This document shows positions 1-5,717 of a stretch of DNA of 37,989 nucleotides, one piece after another; positions within the stretch are counted from its first letter, which is position 1, and each line of letters opens with the position of its first letter. Source of the DNA: a virus. The notes beneath the pieces are model-generated. The model did no database searches. It saw only the letters and a program-made list of their open reading frames with translations, and had not been told where the DNA came from. A program made the position numbers and the translations under genes. The stretch is from positions 1 through 37,989 of IMG/VR virus record IMGVR_UViG_3300021407_000028; one strand, given 5' to 3'.

Positions 1-146
1 TGCAATAAGGGGGCGAACGGCGCGAGCGGGGCAAACTCGAGGCGGTTGGCGTTGCGGTCGTGCCCCAGCGCCAGCTTGCGCAGAATGTCGACCTCGTGGC
101 GCAAGCCGATCGCCTGGCCCAACGCCATCTTGGAACGCATCATCGT
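1..146. repeat. Left copy of the terminal overlap (circular closure)
   Basis: These bases recur at the right end of the window with a constant offset of 37,843 bp. Positions 21-146 are identical to 37864-37989. Positions 10, 17 and 20 differ. The window is therefore a circular or circularly permuted molecule of about 37.84 kb, consistent with the headful-packaging P22-like head genes seen here. Confidence 0.93.
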
Positions 147-596
147 TTCGGCATGCATCTCGGCCAGCTGGGTGTGCTCCTCGATCGTTGCCGCCTCGGG
201 CCGCTGCTCGATCCGCAAGAGCCGCAGATGCTGGTCATTATGGATGCGGATCACCTCGGCATGCGCCTTCTCCACCCGCTCGACCGCGTCCTCCACACTC
301 GTCTGCAGGTTCATCACCCGCTGCAGGACCGCGCCCAAATGCGAGAGCGGCGCCCATTCCTTCTCGTTGCGCTGACGCTCGTGCATCGCGGCAAGCCGCT
401 CCAGGGCGGCGACCCGTTGCTCGATGCGCCCGAGGCGCATCTCCAGGCCGACGACCGCGGGGTTCGGCGTCAGCGCCTGCACAAACGCGCCCTCGGCCTG
501 CGCCCTCACGGCAGCGAACGAGTCGTTGAGTTGCTCGGCGGTGAGCTGCTCGCCCTGCCGCCACACATGCACCCCATTGCCCGGCAGATGAGCCAT
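1..596 (-). CDS. Coiled-coil protein between gp4-like and gp10-like genes (3' end cut by the window edge)
   Basis: The gene starts at ATG 596-594, just after the stop of the gp4-like gene, with GGGG about 5 bases upstream. It runs off the left edge in frame and continues at the right end of the window, where it stops at 37798. Joined across the closure it encodes 213 aa. The protein is rich in Glu, Arg, Ala and Leu with long heptad-like stretches (for example LEMRLGRIEQRVAALERLAA near residue 50, and again near the C terminus), so a coiled coil is likely. I do not recognise a family. Its place between the gp4 and gp10 homologues suggests a neck or tail component, perhaps an adaptor or needle-like part, but this is positional inference only. 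Confidence 0.85.
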   Translation of the reverse strand, partial: MAHLPGNGVHVWRQGEQLTAEQLNDSFAAVRAQAEGAFVQALTPNPAVVGLEMRLGRIEQRVAALERLAAMHERQRNEKEWAPLSHLGAVLQRVMNLQTSVEDAVERVEKAHAEVIRIHNDQHLRLLRIEQRPEAATIEEHTQLAEMHAETMMRSKMALGQAIGLRHEVDILRKLALGHDRNANRLEFAPLAPFAPLL

Positions 597-599
597 GGC

Positions 600-1403
600 T
601 TACCCCAGCGTGGTGGTGACGGGGATACCTGCGGAGGTTTCCGGGTAGTAGAACCCGCCCATCGGGTTCTTCATCCGCACACCCGTACGGCGCAGAGAAT
701 CCGGCATCTGGGCCGGCTGCATCGCAAAATTGGTCTGGCGCAGGACATTGAGCGTCGAGCGCGCCGCGGCCGCAAGATCGGGACCGGGCGTCAGCTTGTA
801 GTTGATGCACAGCAACAGAGCGAGATTGTACATCAGCGCCAGTTCGGTCTCGGCCGGCACAATGGTTTCAAGCTCAAGCGTCTGTGCGCCCTCGGCCGCC
901 AGGTCGATCGCCTCCTGATAAGCGATGTAGAGCGAAAACAGGTTCTGCACCGGGATCGGCCAGATGTAGAGCGTGCCGTTGCTGATCGTCGGGTCGTAGT
1001 AGATCGCCGCTGGCCAGGATTGCAGGGATTTCAGCCGGATCGCGTCGTATTGCTGGCGCGATTGCATGTTGCGGATCGGAAAATCCACCGGGTAGCTGTT
1101 CGGCCCCGAGCCGACGTTCTGGCGCAGATAGACAGACTGAATATTGGCCGGGCGGAAATTGCCGGGAACGGCGACATCGGGTGTCCCCACCGCCGGACCA
1201 ACGGTATAGGTCGGCTTGCCGACGGTGAGCGGAAAGATGATCCAGTCGAGGCGAAAGACCAGCCAGCGCTTTTGCCGCCACTGCTTCATCATCAGCGTGA
1301 GCATGTTCTGCGCGTCGGTCAGATCCTGCGGCAGTGCAACCTGACCGACGCCAAGGATCCCCGCCGTGCGCAACGACAGGCTGATGAGATCCTGAACCTG
1401 CAT
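600..1403 (-). CDS. P22 gp4-like head-to-tail adaptor (packaged DNA stabilization)
   Basis: A 267-aa protein starting MQVQDLISLSLRTAGI, with W and R residues in an early helical hairpin (MMKQWRQKRW near residue 40). This pattern is typical of the P22 gp4-type tail accessory factor that binds under the portal and seals packaged DNA. It is longer than P22 gp4 (166 aa), as is common in the distant members. The order coat, two small genes, gp4-like, coiled coil, gp10-like matches the P22 neck module apart from the inserted small genes. The start ATG at 1403 lies 3 bases after the stop of the preceding small gene. The family call rests on N-terminal pattern and gene order, not on an alignment. Confidence 0.75.
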   Translation of the reverse strand: MQVQDLISLSLRTAGILGVGQVALPQDLTDAQNMLTLMMKQWRQKRWLVFRLDWIIFPLTVGKPTYTVGPAVGTPDVAVPGNFRPANIQSVYLRQNVGSGPNSYPVDFPIRNMQSRQQYDAIRLKSLQSWPAAIYYDPTISNGTLYIWPIPVQNLFSLYIAYQEAIDLAAEGAQTLELETIVPAETELALMYNLALLLCINYKLTPGPDLAAAARSTLNVLRQTNFAMQPAQMPDSLRRTGVRMKNPMGGFYYPETSAGIPVTTTLG

Positions 1404-1406
1404 CGC

Positions 1407-1643
1407 CTAGTCTTGGATCTTACGGATCCCGCCGTCGATGCCGCCGCGGCTGTTGCCGGTGCGATCGAACGTACCGCAGGGGCTGCGCGGCCGGTCCATG
1501 TCGCGGGCCATGGGCAGGCCCTCGCGGCCGGGACCGGCATCGTAGGCGCCGCCGGGGCGAGCTTCGCGCGCCCGCTTTTCGGTGTACGCATCGCGCTTGG
1601 TCGCGGTGCTGTGGCTGCCCTTATCGTCGCGCATCATCGCCAT
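1407..1643 (-). CDS. Small Gly/Arg-rich protein of unknown function
   Basis: Encodes 78 aa from ATG 1643, which overlaps the upstream stop (GTGATG). A GTG at 1646 in the same frame is an alternative start. A strong AGGAGG lies about 8 bases upstream, inside the end of the previous gene. The protein is charged and low in hydrophobics (many Asp, Arg and Gly), so it is probably largely disordered. It sits between the coat and gp4-like genes and stops 3 bases before the gp4-like start. No family is recognised. Confidence 0.6.
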   Translation of the reverse strand: MAMMRDDKGSHSTATKRDAYTEKRAREARPGGAYDAGPGREGLPMARDMDRPRSPCGTFDRTGNSRGGIDGGIRKIQD

Positions 1644-1918
1644 CACTTTATCCTCCTCTTGCCGATGCCGCGCTCGTCAAGCACAGCCTCGAGCGTCTCA
1701 CGAATCAATTGAGCCAACGGGTCGCCGGCAGACATGCCGTAGAAGGTCGGGTTCGGCGTCGTATGGATCGCCCCGGGTATCTGCTCCCAGCCCTCCTGCG
1801 CCATCGTGTCATGCTCTTCCGGTGTCTCGACGACCATCGTGCGGCCGTCGCGCAGGAAAAGCATCTTGGGATAGTCGGCCCGACCGGCGTTCCCCGGTAC
1901 TGCTGGTGCTGCCGCCAT
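1643..1918 (-). CDS. Small head-module protein of unknown function
   Basis: Encodes 91 aa from ATG 1918 with GGAAGGAG upstream in the short gap after the coat stop. It has a compact N-terminal part (PKMLFLRDGRTMVVETPEE, about residues 18-36) resembling a small beta fold, and a helical C-terminal tail (LAQLIRETLEAVLDERG). It directly follows coat, a common place for head-completion or decoration proteins, but no family is recognised. Confidence 0.7.
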   Translation of the reverse strand: MAAAPAVPGNAGRADYPKMLFLRDGRTMVVETPEEHDTMAQEGWEQIPGAIHTTPNPTFYGMSAGDPLAQLIRETLEAVLDERGIGKRRIK

Positions 1919-1931
1919 CCCTGCTCCTTCC

Positions 1932-3155
1932 TTACGGAACGTCCGCCACCTTGACGACCCACTCAGGCCGGATCATCAACGACCCAAAGAGGATGTCGAG
2001 GCGGGTTATAAACTGATCCGACAGCACCGCGTAGTCGGTGATCATGCGCATCGAGATACCGTCGTAGGTCTCGCGCGCCGCCTCATGCACCCCACGCGGC
2101 ATCTCGAGTTCAGCGGTCGCCAGCGTCAGCGCCTCGGAGTAATAGGCAAAGTTCTCGCGGAAGGCTGCTGCTGATTTGGTCGCAAAGATCAGCGGCGCAC
2201 CGGCTGCGGGCGAGACGTCGACGGTCTGGAACGGCACCGGGGTCGGCGGTGTCCCGGGGATCGCCGGGGTGATCGCTGGGTAGATCGGGATCGAGGTGGC
2301 ACCCGCAAGGACCGGAGCGGTGGCGACAAACTGCGCCAGGTTGCCGTTTGACACCTTGGTGACGCGGTTGACCGCATGCACCCCGGTGATCTGGAAAACA
2401 TCGCCGGTATTGAGCGGCCCCGGCAGCGCCGCCACCGTCAGCGCCGCACCGGTTTGGTTTGCCCCGGCCACGGTCGTGCCTGCACCATAAGCCCCGGTTG
2501 TGTGTAGCATCGTCGTCTGATCCATGCCCCAGTCAAAACCGAGGGTGTCGACGGTGATGGTGCCGCGAACATACTGATCGCTGATTTTAGCCTGCGGGTT
2601 GAAGAGCCCCATGAGGCTGGTCACGGTGCGCGCCTGGGTCAGCGGGTCCATGACGATAAAACGGTCGTTCCGCGGCGCGCCGTTCTGATCGAGGACCGCC
2701 CCCGCAGCGAGCCAGGTGCCCGCGGTCGGGCTGATCATATTGCCGCTAGTGTCGGTGTTCTGAACCAAATTGCTCGCCTGGTCGATGTTCGCCATGACGG
2801 CAACGGCGACACCGCCCGCGAGGATATTGACGGCGGGAGCCAGGATGCGCTGCGAATAGTCGTCCAACGAGAGCGCCCGCTCGGCCGACGAGAACGACAC
2901 ATCCACGCCCATCTGGGTCGCCAGCACGAGCGTGGTATTCTGCTCGTTGGTGTTTTGCGGAACCGCGGTTGGCCCGGTGCGCAGGGTGTAGTCGTTGGGC
3001 AGACGGATGCGGAGCTGCGAGCCGATCTTGCCACCCTGCCGGCCGAACTCCTCGTCGAATTGCCTCCCAATGGTACGCAAGAACCAATTCGAGTTGCGAA
3101 ACAGGCGGACGGCTTCGCGGGTGATCTGACTGATCGTCAGAAGTGAATTGGGCAC
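1932..3155 (-). CDS. Major capsid protein, P22 coat (gp5)-like
   Basis: About 407 aa if started at GTG 3155, which has GGAGGG 8 bases upstream and gives the typical P22-coat-like beginning MPNSLLTISQITREAVRLF. The open frame continues further upstream to 3272, but that part encodes the leader repeats and lacks a better ribosome site. Family features are the N-terminal helix followed by FDEEFGRQGGKIGSQLRIRLP, a TLGFDWGMD segment, a variable Thr/Pro-rich insertion, and a C-terminal region (FITRLDILFGSLMIRPEW) as in P22-like coat proteins that load onto a scaffold. Length is close to P22 gp5 (430 aa). The scaffold gene lies upstream at 4535-5314. The coat probably has its own promoter in the 3156-3394 gap. 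Confidence 0.85.
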   Translation of the reverse strand: MPNSLLTISQITREAVRLFRNSNWFLRTIGRQFDEEFGRQGGKIGSQLRIRLPNDYTLRTGPTAVPQNTNEQNTTLVLATQMGVDVSFSSAERALSLDDYSQRILAPAVNILAGGVAVAVMANIDQASNLVQNTDTSGNMISPTAGTWLAAGAVLDQNGAPRNDRFIVMDPLTQARTVTSLMGLFNPQAKISDQYVRGTITVDTLGFDWGMDQTTMLHTTGAYGAGTTVAGANQTGAALTVAALPGPLNTGDVFQITGVHAVNRVTKVSNGNLAQFVATAPVLAGATSIPIYPAITPAIPGTPPTPVPFQTVDVSPAAGAPLIFATKSAAAFRENFAYYSEALTLATAELEMPRGVHEAARETYDGISMRMITDYAVLSDQFITRLDILFGSLMIRPEWVVKVADVP

Positions 3156-3192
3156 GACGGAAACCCTCCGAGAGATGACGGGGTTCCGCGCG

Positions 3193-3273
3193 TTAAGCCA
3201 GCGCAGGAGGCGCATCGCCATTAAGCCAGGCGAAGACCGGCGCATCCCGTTAAGCCAGGGAAGGCGGCGCATC
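3193..3273. repeat. Three imperfect direct repeats in the coat gene leader
   Basis: A unit starting TTAAGCCAG and ending GGCGCATC is present three times at 3193-3216, 3221-3246 and 3250-3273. The array lies between the likely coat promoter and the coat GTG start, so on the mRNA it would form three similar leader segments. It could be an operator, an RNA-binding site or a remnant of a coding repeat. Confidence 0.7.
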
Positions 3274-3294
3274 CCTACGAGAGGGAAGATGTCA

Positions 3295-3323
3295 AGGATA
3301 ATCGGGTTTTGTTTTGCCTACAA
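3295..3323 (-). promoter_or_regulatory. Candidate promoter for the coat operon
   Basis: On the minus strand TTGTAG (3323-3318) is followed after exactly 17 bases by TATCCT (3300-3295). Each matches the sigma-70 consensus at four of six positions, and the spacer is AT-rich in an otherwise GC-rich genome. Transcription would start near 3288 and give a leader of about 130 bases carrying the three direct repeats. A terminator-like hairpin lies upstream at 4024-4050. Confidence 0.4.
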
Positions 3324-3394
3324 GAGGTAGGCGGCAGGGCGAATCTGCCGTATGAACGAGCCGGCGTTCACCGTGCGGAAAAGGAAACAACCAC

Positions 3395-4012
3395 ATGGCT
3401 TATGTTGCAGTCAGTCGTTCGCCTATTCATGTCCGCGAAGTCAGTGGCCCGGTCGATCCCGGCTACGGGGTCGGCGAGGGCCATCCCAGCCATCCGATCG
3501 CGCCCGGCGGTCGCCCCCCGGTCGATCCGGGTTATGGCATCGAGGGGCCGGTTGATCCCGGCTACGGTTATCCCCTGCCTCCCGTTGTCGACAATGAATT
3601 GCCGGGCACCCCGGCGCACCCCGATCAGGGTCTGCCGCCGACCTACCCGGTAAAGCCCGGCAATGATCTGCCGCGCCCACCGCATGTCTGGCCGCGCCCA
3701 CCGCGCCCGGTTGGCCCCGATCAGGGTCTGCCGCCGCAGCCGGTGACACCGGAGCACCCGATCTACTTTCCGCCAGCGGGGCCAGACAACGAGCTGCCGC
3801 TGCCTCCTGGCGCGGTCTGGCCGCCGCTCCCGCCCGCTCTGGGTGAGACCGAGTTGCTCTGCCTCGTGTGGATTGTCGGTGTCGGTTACAGGTGGACCGT
3901 CATCGACACCAGCCTGAAGCCGGAACAGCCGCTGCCGCCGACGACGGTGCCACCCGCTGAGGTAGACAACACGTTGCCGCCGCCGCCGACGCCAGCCCCA
4001 AAGCGAATCTAA
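3395..4012 (+). CDS. Proline-rich repeat protein, antisense island in the head operon
   Basis: Encodes 205 aa with AAGGAAAC upstream of ATG 3395. About a quarter of the residues are proline. Short motifs repeat: VDPGYG occurs three times, PDQGLPP or DQGLPP at least twice, and DNELP, NDLP and DNTLP several times. A single hydrophobic block (LLCLVWIVGVGYRWTVI, about residues 153-169) interrupts the proline-rich region. It is encoded on the strand opposite to all surrounding head genes and is followed by a strong hairpin at 4024-4050. Codon use is GC-rich like its neighbours. Such proteins may be surface-exposed or accessory, but no function is known to me. It must be transcribed separately from the late operon. 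Confidence 0.8.
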   Translation: MAYVAVSRSPIHVREVSGPVDPGYGVGEGHPSHPIAPGGRPPVDPGYGIEGPVDPGYGYPLPPVVDNELPGTPAHPDQGLPPTYPVKPGNDLPRPPHVWPRPPRPVGPDQGLPPQPVTPEHPIYFPPAGPDNELPLPPGAVWPPLPPALGETELLCLVWIVGVGYRWTVIDTSLKPEQPLPPTTVPPAEVDNTLPPPPTPAPKRI

Positions 4013-4023
4013 GCCGAGGGAGA

Positions 4024-4050
4024 GGGAGGGCCCGCTTCGGCGGCCCTCCC
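4024..4050. terminator. Bidirectional terminator-like hairpin
   Basis: GGGAGGGCC at 4024-4032 pairs with GGCCCTCCC at 4042-4050. The interior GC-TTCG-GC forms a stable UUCG tetraloop with one bulged C. It sits between the convergent ends of the proline-rich gene (4012, plus) and the lipoprotein gene (4051, minus). No long T tract follows on either strand, so termination efficiency is uncertain. Confidence 0.5.
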
Positions 4051-4254
4051 TTAGCGATGGAGGCGGCGCGCGACGGCGGCGGCCGGGCAGGCGCGGGCCG
4101 CGAGCTGCTGCTCCTCATCAAAAATCTCGCGCTGCTGCTGAAGGTCGAGGGCCTCGAGGAACTGCAAGAGCTGCTGCTGCGCCGGATCGGCCTCGGGCTG
4201 AAGGCTAAACCCGCAACCCGACAGTAAGAGGCAGCACAGCGCGAGATGGCGCAT
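4051..4254 (-). CDS. Small lipoprotein (Rz1-like spanin candidate)
   Basis: Encodes 67 aa from ATG 4254, which overlaps the stop of the membrane protein gene upstream (ATGA). The N terminus is a short signal peptide with a lipobox: RHLALCCLLLSGCG, cleavage expected before Cys14. The mature part is Gln-rich and helical (QQQLLQFLEALDLQQQREIF). A small outer-membrane lipoprotein directly downstream of a small two-helix membrane protein is reminiscent of lysis cassettes, but there is no endolysin next to them, so the spanin role is inference. The longer open frame to 4347 lacks a good start. Confidence 0.65.
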   Translation of the reverse strand: MRHLALCCLLLSGCGFSLQPEADPAQQQLLQFLEALDLQQQREIFDEEQQLAARACPAAAVARRLHR

Positions 4255-4409
4255 CAGCGCAATCCGGGCGCGCCGAGGATGTGTGTCAGCAGAAAAAGCG
4301 CGATCGCCAGCCAGCCGAGATGCGGGACAGGAAACGGCGTGGTCCACGGGCGAAAGGCCTGGATCAGCGCCAGCACGAACGCAAAAATCAGCAGCACCAG
4401 ATTAAGCAT
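4254..4409 (-). CDS. Small membrane protein with two helices (holin-like candidate)
   Basis: Encodes 51 aa from ATG 4409, chosen because GGAAGGAAGGG lies just upstream. Two hydrophobic segments are visible: LNLVLLIFAFVLALIQAF (about 2-19) and WLAIALFLLTHILG (about 33-46), separated by a Pro-rich loop. It overlaps the downstream lipoprotein gene by ATGA. The size and topology fit a small holin or another inner-membrane protein. No family is recognised. Confidence 0.6.
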   Translation of the reverse strand: MLNLVLLIFAFVLALIQAFRPWTTPFPVPHLGWLAIALFLLTHILGAPGLR

Positions 4410-4490
4410 CGGCCCTTCCTTCCAGGAGCGGCCCTGTGCGATAATTGGCCTGCTAACGACACCGTCGTTGGTAATGGTCACTGATGACTT

Positions 4491-4535
4491 GGACGGGATA
4501 TCGCCCCCTCTCTTGACATCCCGTCCGCCTTTTTT
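4491..4535 (+). terminator. Rho-independent terminator candidate on the plus strand
   Basis: GGACGGGAT (4491-4499) pairs with ATCCCGTCC (4518-4526), with an 18-base loop, followed by GCC and six T (4530-4535). The orientation stops plus-strand transcripts, the only local source of which is the proline-rich gene ending at 4012. It would protect the scaffold and portal region from antisense read-through. Confidence 0.5.
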
Positions 4536-5314
4536 CAGCGCAGTATCCGCGAGCGGCGCTCCTCCTTATCCCGCAGCCGGATAAAGTCCGCCATCGATAG
4601 CCTGGGGTCGTCGCTCGACAGCGCGCGCCGTGCCGAATTGCCGCCAACGGGGCGGATCGGCGCTGGTGCTCGCGACACGTCGCCTGGCACTGACGCTCGC
4701 GTCCCCGGATCCCCAGCGAGCCGGGTCAGCTCCATCGCCATCTGCATCGGCGGCAACGAGAGCACCCGAGCGGCGTTGTCGAGGTCGCTGGCGAGGTGGT
4801 GGTAGACCTTGTGCGCGTCGGGTAATTGCGTCAGAGCGGCGAGCGCGTCCGGCCGATTGGCGTTCCAACCTGCCGCGGTCAACGCGGCCACCGCCTCATC
4901 CATCTCCTCGCCAAACTCGTCACGGCCCTTGCGGTAGATATCGTTGCAGCGCGCATTAAAGTCGCGCTCGACCGCTTCAAACTGCGCCCGCTGATAGCCG
5001 CGCTGCTCGGCCTCGCGCGCCGGGTCCGGCACGCCCTGTGGTTGGGTGCGTTGCTGGAACTCGTTAAACTGTCTCTGCAGCTCGTCAAACCGCCGCTGCG
5101 ATTCGTATTTCTCGCGGGTCAGACGATCGATGCGCCGCTTGATCTCATCGGGATCTGCCGCTTTGGGCGCCTCGTCACCCTCTTCCGGCTCGACAGCCGG
5201 CGGCGGTGACGGCTCTGGAGCCTGCTGCGGCGGCTGCGACGTAGCGGGCTCTTCTACTGGTGCTGGTAGATCATCGCCCGGTCCCGCACCGTCCATCCTG
5301 ATGCGGCTGCTCAT
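4535..5314 (-). CDS. Scaffolding protein
   Basis: A 259-aa protein with an acidic Pro/Glu-rich N terminus (about 1-55), a long charged helical region (about 56-120, including IKRRIDRLTREKYESQRRF and FDELQRQFNEFQQ), and a basic C-terminal helix (RLRDKEERRSRILR). This elongated, highly charged pattern and its position between portal and coat fit a P22 gp8-type scaffold, whose C-terminal basic helix-turn-helix binds coat. The start ATG 5314 has AAGGAGGGTG upstream. It is close to the family length (P22 gp8 is 303 aa). Sequence conservation among scaffolds is low, so the assignment relies on composition and position. Confidence 0.7.
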   Translation of the reverse strand: MSSRIRMDGAGPGDDLPAPVEEPATSQPPQQAPEPSPPPAVEPEEGDEAPKAADPDEIKRRIDRLTREKYESQRRFDELQRQFNEFQQRTQPQGVPDPAREAEQRGYQRAQFEAVERDFNARCNDIYRKGRDEFGEEMDEAVAALTAAGWNANRPDALAALTQLPDAHKVYHHLASDLDNAARVLSLPPMQMAMELTRLAGDPGTRASVPGDVSRAPAPIRPVGGNSARRALSSDDPRLSMADFIRLRDKEERRSRILR

Positions 5315-5330
5315 GCATCACCCTCCTTGT

Positions 5331-5483
5331 CTAGAACCGTCCTCGCCCTAGGAGCAGATACAGCACCAACACAACCAATAGAATGCCGCCGATGCCAAAG
5401 CCGCCGTAATAGCCGCCACGGTAATAGCCGAAGCCGCCGCCAAAAATCAGCAACAGCACGATGATGATGATAATCAGGTCCAT
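5331..5483 (-). CDS. Tiny glycine-rich membrane protein (DUF3309-like)
   Basis: Encodes 50 aa from ATG 5483. An N-terminal hydrophobic run (DLIIIIIVLLLIF) is followed by a Gly/Tyr-rich hinge (GGGFGYYRGGYYGG) and a second hydrophobic run (IGGILLVVLVLYLLLG) ending in GRGRF. The layout of two hydrophobic strands around a Gly/Tyr hinge resembles the DUF3309 small membrane proteins common in alphaproteobacteria. It lies immediately upstream of the scaffold gene. Function is unknown. Confidence 0.55.
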   Translation of the reverse strand: MDLIIIIIVLLLIFGGGFGYYRGGYYGGFGIGGILLVVLVLYLLLGRGRF

Positions 5484-5510
5484 CAGCGCTCAGCGCCCGG
5501 CCATCAGGGA

Positions 5511-5717
5511 TTATTTCCGCTGGAACGGCTCGGGGAGCTGATCTTCGTGCTCCTGCGTCCACTCCTTTGGATAGTCCATCGTCCCGGGCTCACCCCAGTT
5601 TGTGCTGATGTAGTTCTCGCGGGTCATCGGCATCCCCGCGCCCATCATCGCGTGAACCACCGGATCCATCTTGGCAATTTCGGCCCAGTTGGGCGCTTCA
5701 TCATCATGCTCAGCCAT
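5511..5717 (-). CDS. Small acidic protein of unknown function
   Basis: Encodes 68 aa from ATG 5717, overlapping the end of the DUF7178-like gene by 8 bases, with GGAGG upstream. It contains PNWAEIAKMDPVVHAMMGAG and a Trp/Glu-rich C terminus (WTQEHEDQLPEPFQRK). No family is recognised. The tight coupling and natural amino-acid make-up support a real gene. Confidence 0.7.
   Translation of the reverse strand: MAEHDDEAPNWAEIAKMDPVVHAMMGAGMPMTRENYISTNWGEPGTMDYPKEWTQEHEDQLPEPFQRK

Noticed and set aside
60-1712. A 550-codon plus-strand open frame across the gp4-like and small genes
   Set aside because: It is antisense to four well-supported coupled minus-strand genes, is rich in Arg, His and Leu without any domain pattern, and has no ribosome site. 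Typical of long shadow frames in GC-rich DNA.
3156-3272. N-terminal extension of the coat protein through the leader repeats
   Set aside because: GTG 3155 has a proper ribosome site and gives the usual coat N terminus. The extension encodes only the repeat-derived MRR..WLN sequence.
4513-4546. TTGACA on the plus strand followed by CAGTAT as a promoter
   Set aside because: The spacing is 22 bases and no plus-strand gene follows. The TTGACA lies in the loop and stem of the terminator.
5311-5562. An 83-codon minus-strand ORF over the scaffold upstream region
   Set aside because: Arg/His-rich and conflicts with the better-supported 50-aa membrane gene and the acidic small gene in other frames.
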